NCBI RefSeq assembly: GCF_008271805.1
Contig: NZ_VSRY01000173.1
Coordinates: forward strand, 264,765-328,764
Origin: Streptomyces sp. TRM49041
GTDB lineage: Bacteria > Actinomycetota > Actinomycetes > Streptomycetales > Streptomycetaceae
Reading direction: 5' to 3'
DNA length: 64,000 nt
Part shown: one piece after another, positions 1-8,441 of the stretch
How positions within the stretch are numbered: position 1 is the stretch's first letter
Layout of the letters: each line of letters begins with the position of its first letter
Notes under the pieces: model-generated
The model's input: the letters and a program-made list of their open reading frames with translations, nothing else
Databases searched by the model: none
What the model was told of the DNA's origin: nothing
Translations under genes and position numbers: made by a program

Positions 1-1118
1 GCCGTCGTCACCTGGCCGGACGTCCTGGGCAGGCCCTCGTCGAAGGCGAGGCACAGTGCCGACTCGGCGAGCATCTTCGCCGTCTCGTCGTAGCCGGGGT
101 CGCCGCCCGACACCTCAGTGCACACCCGCCGCCCGCCGCCCTCGCCGACGAACCGGACCCTGAACCAACTGCGCCTCCTGCGCTCCGGGTCCGGCCCGTT
201 CCCCGGCTCGTAGCGGTCCATCAGCCGGCGCCGTGCCGGTGGCAGCTGGGCCAGCGCGAAGCCCGCGCCCGCGACCGCCGCCCCGCCCAGCGCCGCCGGC
301 AGCGTCCGCACCGCCGCGTAGTGCCGGTACCGGAAGTCCGGACCGTACTCGGGCAGCGCCGCCGCCGACCGCGCCACGACCCGCGGGTCCAGCGTCGGCA
401 GCGGCAGCGCCCACGCGCCGGTCTCGCGGCTGAACCGCGGCCCGCCCAGGGACGCCCGGGCCCGCCGCCCCACCTGCCGCGGCTCGTACAGCCGCCGCTC
501 CCGGGCGGCCCGCGCCGTGTGCCGGCCCCGGGCCATCACGGTGAGCGCCGACGCGAGCGTGCCGCCCGAGAACGAGGCGTTCGTCCGGACGAACCCGTCC
601 ACGCGCAGTGGCACGTCCCGCGGCAGCCGCCGCACCGTGAAGTAGACGCCCAGGTCGTGCGGGACCGAGTCGAAGCCGCACGCGTGCACGAGCCGCGCCC
701 CCGTCTCCCGGGCCCGCGCGTCATACCGTACGTACATCAGGTCCACGAACTCCGGCTCACCCGTCAGGTCGACGTAGTCCGTGCCCGCCTCGGCGCACGC
801 CGCCACCAGCGGCTCGCCGTACCAGACGTAGGGACCGACCGTCGTGGCCACCACGCGCGCCGACCCCGCCAGTTCGCGCGCCGCGTCCGGGTCGGCGGCG
901 TCCGCCACCAGCAACGGCAGCGCGGCGCATGCCGGGTGCTCGGCGGCGAGCCGCTCCCGCAGCCGCTCCAGCCTCTCCCGGCTGCGCCCGGCGATCGCCC
1001 ACCGGCAGCCCGCGGGCGCGTGTGCGGCGAGGTAGCGGGCGGTGATCTCGCCGACGAACCCGGTCGCCCCGAAGAGAACGACGTCAAACGCCCGTGCCGT
1101 GCCGTCCCGCGTGTCCAT
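1..1118 (-). CDS. Saccharopine dehydrogenase-like NAD(P)-binding oxidoreductase (3' end outside window)
   Basis: The frame runs leftward from the ATG at 1118 and stays open to the window edge, so the last residues are missing. The N-terminus begins MDTRDGTARAFDVVLFGATG and continues FVGEITARYLA, a Rossmann fold with the GATGFVG loop near residue 17, followed by AGRSRERL and later TTVGPYVWYGEPLV and YVDLTGEPEFV. These are hallmarks of the saccharopine dehydrogenase NADP-binding family that includes mycobacterial trans-acting enoyl reductases. About 372 codons are present, close to the family length. The substrate cannot be told. It is divergent from the CoA-transferase operon. Confidence 0.8.
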   Translation of the reverse strand, partial: MDTRDGTARAFDVVLFGATGFVGEITARYLAAHAPAGCRWAIAGRSRERLERLRERLAAEHPACAALPLLVADAADPDAARELAGSARVVATTVGPYVWYGEPLVAACAEAGTDYVDLTGEPEFVDLMYVRYDARARETGARLVHACGFDSVPHDLGVYFTVRRLPRDVPLRVDGFVRTNASFSGGTLASALTVMARGRHTARAARERRLYEPRQVGRRARASLGGPRFSRETGAWALPLPTLDPRVVARSAAALPEYGPDFRYRHYAAVRTLPAALGGAAVAGAGFALAQLPPARRRLMDRYEPGNGPDPERRRRSWFRVRFVGEGGGRRVCTEVSGGDPGYDETAKMLAESALCLAFDEGLPRTSGQVTT

Positions 1119-1230
1119 CCGGCCCTCCGTCGCTGCTCCGGTGCGCTGCTGTAAGGAGGCAGAGGGTAGCGCCCGGCACGCGTGGCGCTCCCCGAGGGTG
1201 CCGAGCGCGCCGGGAGCGCGCCGAAGGGGC

Positions 1231-1273
1231 TTGTGCGGAGTGGAACACGTTCTTAACATCATCACTGTTACAG
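1231..1273 (+). promoter_or_regulatory. Promoter of the beta-oxidation operon with candidate MerR box
   Basis: TTGTGC at 1231-1236 and TAACAT at 1254-1259 are spaced by 17 bp and precede the ATG at 1309. Just after the expected transcription start lies the palindrome CTGTTACAG (1265-1273). A near match, CTGTTGCAG, sits on the minus strand at 7908-7916 in the promoter of the MerR gene at the far end of the operon, suggesting a shared regulator. This is inference from pattern only. Confidence 0.45.
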
Positions 1274-1308
1274 CAGAAGTGTCACAGTCGACACGGCAAG
1301 GGGGCCGG

Positions 1309-2451
1309 ATGGCGGCAACGGCAGGCAACGGCCCGCTCACCGGGGTGCGCGTCGTCGAACTGGCGGGCATCGGGCCCGGCCCCTTCGCGGCCATGCTCCT
1401 CGCCGACCTCGGTGCCGACGTCGTACGCGTCGACCGGCCGGGCGGCGCGGGCCTCGGCATCGATCCCGCGTACGACCTGACCAACCGCAACAAACGCTCG
1501 GTCCTCGTCGACCTCAAGGCCGACGACGGCGCCGCCCGCGTCCTCGACCTCGTCGCACGCGCCGACATCCTCATCGAGGGCTACCGCCCCGGTGTCGCCG
1601 AACGCCTCGGTGTCGGCCCCCGCGCGTGCCTCGCCCGCAACCCGCGACTGGTGTACGGGCGGATGACCGGCTGGGGCCAGGAGGGGCCGCTCGCCCAGCG
1701 CGCCGGTCACGACATCGCGTACATCGCCGTCACCGGCACCCTCTCCATGATCGGCAACGCGGGCGAGCCGCCGACCGTGCCGGCCAACCTCCTCGGCGAC
1801 TACGCGGGCGGCTCCCTCTACCTCGTCGTCGGCGTCCTCGCCGCCCTCCACCACGCCCGCACCGAGGGCGGCACCGGCCAGGTGGTCGACGCGGCCATCA
1901 CCGACGGCGCCGCCCACCTCGCCACGATGATCCACGGCATGATGGCGGCCGGCGGCTGGCAGGACCGGCGCGGCGCCAACCTCCTCGACGGCGGCTGCCC
2001 CTTCTACGGCACATACGAGACCGCCGACGGCGGCCATATGGCGGTCGGCGCGCTGGAGCGGCGGTTCTACGACGAGTTCGTACGGCTCCTCGGCATCGAG
2101 GACCGGGCCGCGGACCGCGACGACGTCACCCGCTGGGGCGAGTTGCGCGCCGCCGTCGCCGACCGGTTCCGGACCCGCACCCGCGCAGACTGGACGGCCG
2201 TCTTCGAGGGCACCGACGCCTGCGTCGCCCCGGTCCTGTCGCTGCGCGAGGCGCCCGGTCACCCGCACCTCGCCGCGCGCGGCACGTTCACCCGGCACGG
2301 CGGACTCACCCAGCCGGCGCCCGCGCCCCGGTTCTCCGCGACGCCCGGCTCCGTACGCCGCGCGCCCGCCCGGCCGGGCGCCGACGCCGACGAGGTCGCC
2401 CGCGACTGGGACCTGCCCGCCGTCCACCCCACCGACAGGAGGCCGAGTTGA
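1309..2451 (+). CDS. CaiB/BaiF family class III CoA transferase
   Basis: A 380-residue protein of the class III CoA-transferase/racemase family, which moves CoA between carboxylic acids or epimerises 2-methylacyl-CoAs. The start MAATAGNGPLTGVRVVELAG fits the family N-terminus, and GPGPFAAMLLADLGADVVRVDRPGG is the classic first block. NRNKRSVLVDLK and the catalytic-type Asp region (near NLLGDYAGG) follow. I chose ATG 1309 because the family begins here and a purine-rich stretch (CAAGGGGG) precedes it, although the frame is open further upstream. It is the first gene of an operon with an acyl-CoA dehydrogenase, so an alpha-methylacyl-CoA racemase-like role in branched fatty acid breakdown is plausible. 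Confidence 0.85.
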   Translation: MAATAGNGPLTGVRVVELAGIGPGPFAAMLLADLGADVVRVDRPGGAGLGIDPAYDLTNRNKRSVLVDLKADDGAARVLDLVARADILIEGYRPGVAERLGVGPRACLARNPRLVYGRMTGWGQEGPLAQRAGHDIAYIAVTGTLSMIGNAGEPPTVPANLLGDYAGGSLYLVVGVLAALHHARTEGGTGQVVDAAITDGAAHLATMIHGMMAAGGWQDRRGANLLDGGCPFYGTYETADGGHMAVGALERRFYDEFVRLLGIEDRAADRDDVTRWGELRAAVADRFRTRTRADWTAVFEGTDACVAPVLSLREAPGHPHLAARGTFTRHGGLTQPAPAPRFSATPGSVRRAPARPGADADEVARDWDLPAVHPTDRRPS

Positions 2452-3590
2452 AGCGCCGCATCTTCAGGGCCGAGCACGACGCGTTCCGCGACACCGTCCG
2501 CACCTTCCTCGCCAAGGAGGTCCTGCCGCACTACGCGCAGTGGGAGAAGGACGGCATCGTCGCCCGCGACGCCTGGCGCGCCGCCGGCCGCCAGGGCCTC
2601 CTCGGTCTCGCCGTACCCGAAGAGTACGGAGGCGGCGGCAACCCCGACTTCCGCTACAGCGTCGTCCTCGCCGAGGAGTTCACCCGAGCCGGCGCCCCCG
2701 GCCTCGCCATCGGGCTCCACAACGACATCATCGGCCCCTACCTCACCGGCCTCGCCACCGACGAGCAGAAGCGCCGCTGGCTGCCCGGCTTCTGCACCGG
2801 CGAGACCGTCACCGCCATCGCCATGACCGAGCCCGGCGCCGGATCCGACCTCCAGGGCATCCGCACCACCGCCGAGGACAAGGGCGACCACTGGCTGCTC
2901 AACGGCTCCAAGACCTTCATCTCCAACGGCATCCTCGCCGACCTCGTCATCGTCGTCGCGAAGACCACCCCCGAGGGCGGCGCGCACGGCCTGTCCCTCC
3001 TCGTCGTCGAGCGCGGCACGCCCGGCTTCGAACGCGGCCGCAACCTCGACAAGATCGGCCAGAAGGCCCAGGACACCGCCGAACTCTTCTTCCACGACGT
3101 CCGCGTCCCCAAGGAGAACCTCCTCGGCGAGCGCGACGGCGCCTTCGTCCATCTCATGACCCATCTGGCGCAGGAGCGGATGGCCATCGCCGCCGCCGCC
3201 ATCGCGGGCGCCGAACACCTGCTGGAGATCACCACCGCGTACGTCAGGGAACGCGAGGCGTTCGGCCGGCCCCTCGCCAGGCTCCAGCACATCCGCTTCG
3301 AGATCGCCGAGCTGGCCACCGAGTGCGCCGTCACGCGCTCCTTCGTCGACCGCTGCGTCGAGGACCACGCGGCCGGCGAACTCGACGCCGTGCACGCCTC
3401 GATGGCCAAGTGGTGGGCCACCGAACTCCAGAAGCGGGCCGCCGACCGCTGCCTCCAGCTCCACGGCGGCTACGGCTACATGACCGAGTACCCGGTGGCC
3501 CGGGCCTTCACCGACGGCCGGATCCAGACCATCTACGGCGGCACGACCGAGATCATGAAGGAGATCATCGGCCGCTCGCTGCTCGGCTGA
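2448..3590 (+). CDS. Acyl-CoA dehydrogenase
   Basis: A 380-residue FAD-dependent acyl-CoA dehydrogenase performing the first oxidation of beta-oxidation. The start is TTG 2448, overlapping the upstream stop (TTGA) with a perfect AGGAGG five bases before it. Visible family blocks are AIAMTEPGAGSDLQGI (FAD/substrate loop), LNGSKTFISNG, REREAFGRPLARLQHIRF and QLHGGYGYMTEYPVAR. The C-terminal motif reads IYGGTTEIMKE, with Gly where medium-chain enzymes carry the catalytic Glu. That is usual for the long-chain/isovaleryl branch, where the base comes from the helix around GAEHLLEITTAYV. It is translationally coupled to the CoA transferase. Confidence 0.92.
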   Translation: MKRRIFRAEHDAFRDTVRTFLAKEVLPHYAQWEKDGIVARDAWRAAGRQGLLGLAVPEEYGGGGNPDFRYSVVLAEEFTRAGAPGLAIGLHNDIIGPYLTGLATDEQKRRWLPGFCTGETVTAIAMTEPGAGSDLQGIRTTAEDKGDHWLLNGSKTFISNGILADLVIVVAKTTPEGGAHGLSLLVVERGTPGFERGRNLDKIGQKAQDTAELFFHDVRVPKENLLGERDGAFVHLMTHLAQERMAIAAAAIAGAEHLLEITTAYVREREAFGRPLARLQHIRFEIAELATECAVTRSFVDRCVEDHAAGELDAVHASMAKWWATELQKRAADRCLQLHGGYGYMTEYPVARAFTDGRIQTIYGGTTEIMKEIIGRSLLG

Positions 3591-3659
3591 CCCACTGCGG
3601 AACGTGATGCGACCCCCGCGACCTCCTCGACCTCTGCTGCGACGCGAAAGGCCCGACCA

Positions 3660-4874
3660 GTGACCACCGAAGCGTATGTGTACGAAGCGATCCGCACCCC
3701 GCGCGGCCGTGGCAAGGCCAACGGCTCCCTGCACGGCACCAAGCCGATCGACCTCGTCGTCGGCCTGATCCATGAACTCCAGGCCCGCCGGCCGGGCCTC
3801 GACCCCGCCGCGATCGACGACGTCGTCCTGGGCGTCGTCGCACCGCTCGGCGACCAGGGCTCCGACATCGCCCGGATCGCGGCCATCGCCGCCGGGCTGC
3901 CCGACACCGTCGCCGGGGTCCAGGAGAACCGCTTCTGCGCCTCCGGCCTCGAAGCCGTCAACATGGCCGCGATGAAGGTCCGCTCCGGCTGGGAGGACCT
4001 CGTCCTCGCGGGCGGCGTCGAGTCCATGTCGCGCGTGCCGATGGGCTCCGACGGCGGCGCCTGGATGTCCGACCCGATGACGAATCTCGAGACCGGCTTC
4101 GTCCCGCAGGGCATCAGCGCCGACCTCATCGCCACCCTGGAGGGCTTCTCCCGGCGCGACGTCGACGAGTACGCCGCGCTCTCCCAGGAGCGGGCCGCCA
4201 CCGCCTGGAAGGAGGGCCGCTTCGACCGGTCCGTCGTCCCCGTCAAGGACCGCAACGGCCTCGTCGTCCTCGACCACGACGAGCACATGCGCCCCGGAAC
4301 CACCGCCGACTCGCTCGCCGCGCTCAAGCCGTCCTTCGCCGGCATCGGCGACATGGGCGGCTTCGACGCCGTCGCCCTGCAGAAGTACCACTGGGTCGAG
4401 AAGATCGACCATGTGCACCACGCGGGCAACTCCTCCGGCATCGTCGACGGCGCCGCCCTCGTCGCCATCGGCTCCCGCGCCATCGGCGAGCGGTACGGGC
4501 TGACGCCCCGCGCCCGGATCGTCTCCGCGGCCGTCTCCGGGTCCGAGCCCACCATCATGCTGACCGGACCCGCGCCCGCCAGCCGCAAGGCACTCGCCAG
4601 GGCCGGGCTCACCATCGACGACATCGACCTGGTCGAGATCAACGAAGCCTTCGCCGGTGTCGTCCTGCGCTACGCCAAGGACATGGGACTGCCCCTCGAC
4701 AAGATCAACGTCAACGGCGGCGCCATCGCCCTCGGCCACCCCCTCGGCGCCACCGGCGCGATGATCCTCGGCACCCTCGTCGACGAACTGGAGCGCCAGG
4801 ACAAGCGGTACGGCCTCGCGACCCTCTGCGTCGGCGGCGGCATGGGCATCGCCACCGTCGTCGAGCGACTCTGA
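3660..4874 (+). CDS. Acetyl-CoA C-acyltransferase (thiolase)
   Basis: A 404-residue thiolase catalysing the last, CoA-dependent cleavage step of beta-oxidation. The nucleophilic cysteine is Cys93 in ENRFCASGLEAVN. The catalytic His (about 360) lies in GGAIALGHPLGATGA and the second cysteine (about 390) in LATLCVGGGMG. GTG 3660 is the start, preceded by GCGAAAGG. The gap of 69 bp to the dehydrogenase and 35 bp to the next gene fit one operon. The loop between residues 115 and 230 keeps the usual GGVESMSRVPMG element. Confidence 0.93.
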   Translation: MTTEAYVYEAIRTPRGRGKANGSLHGTKPIDLVVGLIHELQARRPGLDPAAIDDVVLGVVAPLGDQGSDIARIAAIAAGLPDTVAGVQENRFCASGLEAVNMAAMKVRSGWEDLVLAGGVESMSRVPMGSDGGAWMSDPMTNLETGFVPQGISADLIATLEGFSRRDVDEYAALSQERAATAWKEGRFDRSVVPVKDRNGLVVLDHDEHMRPGTTADSLAALKPSFAGIGDMGGFDAVALQKYHWVEKIDHVHHAGNSSGIVDGAALVAIGSRAIGERYGLTPRARIVSAAVSGSEPTIMLTGPAPASRKALARAGLTIDDIDLVEINEAFAGVVLRYAKDMGLPLDKINVNGGAIALGHPLGATGAMILGTLVDELERQDKRYGLATLCVGGGMGIATVVERL

Positions 4875-4909
4875 CCGTCCCGTCCGCACCCCGTAACGGA
4901 GAAGCAGCC

Positions 4910-7108
4910 ATGACCGCCATGCCGACGAGTACCACCATCCGCTGGGAGCGGGACGAGACGGGCGTCGTCACCCTCGTCCTCGACGACCCGAACCAGTCCG
5001 CCAACACCATGAACCAGGCGTTCCGCGCGTCGATCGCCGCGATCGCCGACCGCGCCGAGGCCGAGAAGGACTCCATCCGCGGCATCATCTACACCTCGGC
5101 GAAGAAGACCTTCTTCGCGGGCGGCGACCTCAAGGACATGATGAGGGCCGGCCCGGCCGACGCCCGGCAGGTCTTCGACACCACCTCGGACATCAAGCGC
5201 TCGCTGCGCCGTATCGAGACCCTCGGCAAGCCGGTCGTCGCCGCCCTCAACGGCGCGGCACTCGGCGGCGGTTACGAGATCGCCCTCGCCTCGCACCACC
5301 GGATCGCCCTCGACGCCCCCGGCTCCAAGATCGGCCTCCCCGAGGTCACGCTCGGCCTGCTGCCCGGAGGCGGCGGTGTCACCCGGACCGTACGGCTCAT
5401 GGGCATCGCCGACGCGCTGCTGAAGGTGCTCCTCCAGGGCACGCAGTACACGCCGCGGCGGGCCCTGGAGAACGGCCTCGTCCACGAGGTGGCCGCCACA
5501 CCCGAGGAGATGCTCGCCAAGGCACGCGCCTTCATCGACGCCCACCCCGAGTCGCACCAGCCGTGGGACCTGCCCGGCCACAAGATCCCTGGCGGTACGC
5601 CGGCGCACCCGAAGTTCGCCGCCAACCTGCCGGCCTTCCCGGCGAACCTGAAGAAGCAGCTGAACGGCGCTCCCTACCCGGCGCCGCGCAACATCCTCGC
5701 CGCGGCCGTCGAGGGCTCCCAGGTCGACTTCGAGAGCGCCCTCGTCATCGAGGCGCGCTACTTCACCGAGCTGGTCACCGGCCGGACGGCCAAGAACATG
5801 ATCCAGGCGTTCTTCTTCGACCTCCAGGCGGTCAACGCGGGCCGCAGCCGCCCCCAGGACGTCGAGCCGCGCAGGGTCCGCAAGGCGGCCGTCCTCGGCG
5901 CGGGGATGATGGGCGCGGGCATCGCGTACGCCTGCGCGAAGGCGGGCATCGAGGTGGTCCTCAAGGACGTCTCCGCGGAGGCCGCCGCCAAGGGCAAGGA
6001 GTACTCCGAGAAGCTGTGCGCCAAGGCGGTGGCGCGCGGCCGCACCACTCAGGAGAAGGCGGACGCGCTGCTCGCCCGCATCCGGCCGACCGCCGACGTG
6101 GCGGACCTCGCGGGCTGCGACGCGGTCGTCGAGGCGGTCTTCGAGGACACCGCGCTCAAGCACAAGGTGTTCCAGGAGGTCCAGGACGTCGTGGCGCCGG
6201 ACGCCCTGCTCTGCTCCAACACCTCGACGCTGCCCATCACCGTCCTCGCGGAGGGCGTGGAGCGGCAGGCCGACTTCATCGGTCTGCACTTCTTCTCACC
6301 TGTCGACAAGATGCCGCTCGTCGAGATCATCAAGGGCGAGCGGACCGGCGACGAGGCGATCGCGCGGGCCTTCGACCTGGTGCGGCAGATCAACAAGACG
6401 CCGATCGTCGTCAACGACTCGCGCGGCTTCTTCACCTCGCGCGTCATCGGACAGTTCATCAACGAGGGCGTCGCGATGGTCGGCGAGGGCGTCGAGCCCG
6501 CGTCGGTCGAGCAGGCGGCTGCCCAGGCCGGATATCCGGCGAAGGTGTTGTCCCTGACGGACGAGCTGACGCTGACGCTGCCCCGCAAGATCCGGAACGA
6601 GACGCGGCGCGCGGTGGAGGAGGCGGGCGGCACCTGGCAGGTCCACCCGGCCGAGGCCGTCATCGACCGCATGGTGGACGAGTTCGGGCGGCCCGGCCGC
6701 AGCGGCGGCGCCGGCTTCTACGACTACGACGGGGACGGCGGGCGCGTCGGCCTGTGGCCCGGACTGCGGAAGCACTTCGCCCGGTCCGGGGCGTCCGTGC
6801 CCTTCGAGGACATGAAGGAGCGCATGCTCTTCGCGGAGGCCCTCGACTCGGTCCGCTGCCTGGAGGAGGGCGTCCTCACATCGGTCGCCGACGCCAACAT
6901 CGGCTCAGTCATGGGCATCGGCTTCCCCGCCTGGACCGGCGGCGTCCTCCAGTACATCAACAGCTACGACGGCGGCGCCGGGGAAGGCGTCGGCCTGCCC
7001 GGCTTCGTGGCCCGCGCCAGGGAGCTGGCGGAGCGGTACGGCGACCGGTTCGAGCCCCCGGCGCTGCTGGTGGAGAAGGCCGAGCGGGGGGAGACCTTCA
7101 AGGACTGA
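4910..7108 (+). CDS. Bifunctional enoyl-CoA hydratase / 3-hydroxyacyl-CoA dehydrogenase (FadJ/FadB-like alpha subunit)
   Basis: A 732-residue multifunctional beta-oxidation protein. Residues about 10-190 are a crotonase domain with FFAGGDLKDMM and AALNGAALGGGYEIALA oxyanion loops and the catalytic Glu in IGLPEVTLGLLPGGGG. From about residue 320 a 3-hydroxyacyl-CoA dehydrogenase domain follows, with the NAD-binding GAGMMGAGIAYA and the catalytic His in FIGLHFFSPVDKMPLVEI. The rest are the paired C-terminal helical domains. ATG 4910 follows GGAGAAG. With the thiolase this gives a complete trifunctional system, and the operon ends here, facing the MerR gene. Confidence 0.93.
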   Translation: MTAMPTSTTIRWERDETGVVTLVLDDPNQSANTMNQAFRASIAAIADRAEAEKDSIRGIIYTSAKKTFFAGGDLKDMMRAGPADARQVFDTTSDIKRSLRRIETLGKPVVAALNGAALGGGYEIALASHHRIALDAPGSKIGLPEVTLGLLPGGGGVTRTVRLMGIADALLKVLLQGTQYTPRRALENGLVHEVAATPEEMLAKARAFIDAHPESHQPWDLPGHKIPGGTPAHPKFAANLPAFPANLKKQLNGAPYPAPRNILAAAVEGSQVDFESALVIEARYFTELVTGRTAKNMIQAFFFDLQAVNAGRSRPQDVEPRRVRKAAVLGAGMMGAGIAYACAKAGIEVVLKDVSAEAAAKGKEYSEKLCAKAVARGRTTQEKADALLARIRPTADVADLAGCDAVVEAVFEDTALKHKVFQEVQDVVAPDALLCSNTSTLPITVLAEGVERQADFIGLHFFSPVDKMPLVEIIKGERTGDEAIARAFDLVRQINKTPIVVNDSRGFFTSRVIGQFINEGVAMVGEGVEPASVEQAAAQAGYPAKVLSLTDELTLTLPRKIRNETRRAVEEAGGTWQVHPAEAVIDRMVDEFGRPGRSGGAGFYDYDGDGGRVGLWPGLRKHFARSGASVPFEDMKERMLFAEALDSVRCLEEGVLTSVADANIGSVMGIGFPAWTGGVLQYINSYDGGAGEGVGLPGFVARARELAERYGDRFEPPALLVEKAERGETFKD

Positions 7109-7134
7109 GGGCCGGGGCCGCCGTCCACGCCCCG

Positions 7135-7875
7135 TCACTCGGGGGCACGGAAGGCGGCCCGCAGCTCCTCCGTCAGGGACCGCTGGAAGGCGGTGACGAG
7201 GGCCTGCACCACCAGCGGCTGCATATGCGCGGACAGCGACTTCATCGCCTTGACGTGCTGCGGGTCCTCCGGGTCCGACTCGCGCTCCCGGTACGGGTTC
7301 CACACCTCGTCCCGGAACAGCCGGGTCAGCTCGTGGGCCGCCTCGCGCGTGTGCTCCACCAGCACCGTGCGGGCGGCCACGATCGTCTCGTGCGGGATCG
7401 GCACGTCGAGCAGCTGCACGCCCAGCCGCAGCAGCCCCAGATCGACCCGGAGGACACCCTCCACGTCCGGGCCCGCCAGGACGTCCATGGCGGCGAGCAG
7501 ATCCATGTCGGCGTCGCTCAGCTCCCGCCCGGCCCGCCGCTCCAGCTCGGCGCGCGTCAGGTGCTCCACCGTGTCGGGTGCCCAGGTCGCCACCAGAGCC
7601 CGGTGGATCGCCAGGTCATGGGCGTTCACGTCCGGCGGCAGCTGCTCCAGGTACCGCTCGATCGCCGCCAGGGTCATCCCCTGGTGCTGCAACTCCTCGA
7701 TGAGCGCCAGCCGCGCCAGGTGCTCAGGCCCGTACCGCCCCACCCGGCGAGGCCCGATCACCGGGGGCGGGAGCAGCCCGCGCGTGCTGTAGAAGCGAAT
7801 GGTGCGCACGGTGACACCGGCCCGCGCGGCGAGCTCGTCCACGGTGAACACCGGCTGCTGGGTCTCGGTCTCCAT
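7135..7875 (-). CDS. MerR family transcriptional regulator
   Basis: A regulator of about 246 residues with an N-terminal MerR winged helix: FTVDELAARAGVTVRTIRFYSTRGLLPPP, then the wing RRVGRYGPEHLARLALIEELQ. The long C-terminal part is helical and acidic and has no cysteines typical of metal sensors, so it probably senses an organic ligand. I use ATG 7875; an in-frame GTG at 7905 would add ten residues. It lies convergent to the beta-oxidation operon, 26 bp from the FadJ-like stop, and may control it through the CTGTTRCAG boxes. Confidence 0.85.
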   Translation of the reverse strand: METETQQPVFTVDELAARAGVTVRTIRFYSTRGLLPPPVIGPRRVGRYGPEHLARLALIEELQHQGMTLAAIERYLEQLPPDVNAHDLAIHRALVATWAPDTVEHLTRAELERRAGRELSDADMDLLAAMDVLAGPDVEGVLRVDLGLLRLGVQLLDVPIPHETIVAARTVLVEHTREAAHELTRLFRDEVWNPYRERESDPEDPQHVKAMKSLSAHMQPLVVQALVTAFQRSLTEELRAAFRAPE

Positions 7876-7907
7876 GGGGGCCTCGCTTCCGCTGTGGTGT
7901 CGCACGG

Positions 7908-7943
7908 CTGCAACAGTATTGCTGTCTCACCACCACTGTGAAA
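7908..7943 (-). promoter_or_regulatory. MerR-type promoter with 19-bp spacer
   Basis: On the minus strand TTTCAC (7943-7938) and TACTGT (7918-7913) are separated by exactly 19 bp, the over-long spacer typical of MerR-controlled promoters. The spacer contains ACAGCAATACTGT-type dyad symmetry, and CTGTTGCAG overlaps the -10. The regulator probably controls its own gene here. Confidence 0.5.
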
Positions 7944-8099
7944 GCGCGGGCGCTGATGGTCGGTGCGGGTCGTTCACGGCCGAGGCCGCCGGGCGGGCGT
8001 GTCGGTCCCTGTGCCCCGGATCGGTCGCGGCCCGGCAGGCGGCACCTGGCCCCGGGTCGAGCCGCTGGTGGCCGACCGCCCGGCGGCGCGCGGCACAGC

Positions 8100-8441
8100 G
8101 GTCGGCGTGCACGACGACGGGCCCGGGTGCCGGGTGGAGCGGGCAGGGGACGTCGTACGGCAGACGGGGCCCGCCGAGGCGTGGAACGGGTGCAGTGGCC
8201 CGACCTGACGGACGCTTCCGCGGACCGGGCGATCCAGGCGCAGGTGCGCCACTCCAGGGCGCTCGGGCTGGACTTCGAGTGAAAGCTGTAGCCCGGCACG
8301 GACGGCTCACGCCTGCGGCGGCTCCAGACCGACGCCTTCGACGACAGCCGTAACCTCCTGCGCCGCCTCGGGGTCGAGGTGCTGTCCACCACGACCCCGT
8401 ACGTGCACGGGTCCTACCGGCCGGACGCGACCACCGGGTAG
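8100..8441 (+). pseudogene. Remnant of a GNAT family N-acetyltransferase gene
   Basis: Two recognisable pieces of a GNAT protein remain. The N-terminal part reads DDGPGCRVERAGDVVRQTG then AEAWNG in one frame. It continues VQWPDLTDASADRAIQAQVR in the next frame, as if one G had been lost near 8190. RHSRALGLDFE is followed by TGA (8280) and, two codons later, TAG (8289), where WKLY is expected. The same frame resumes at 8304 with LQTDAFDDSRNLLRRLGVE and STTTPYVHG, the family's C-terminus. The central acetyl-CoA-binding part is deleted. The 3' end overlaps the convergent phosphodiesterase gene by 28 bp. Confidence 0.75.

Noticed and set aside
2259..4889. 876-codon open frame on the minus strand
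   Set aside because: It is an antisense shadow of the CoA transferase, dehydrogenase and thiolase genes; its composition (Gly/Ala/Val/Asp repeats) is typical of high-GC antisense frames and it has no domain.
5563..7941. 792-codon plus-strand frame overlapping the FadJ-like gene
   Set aside because: Out of frame with the real hydratase/dehydrogenase and dominated by Arg/Gly/Pro; it runs on antisense through the MerR gene.
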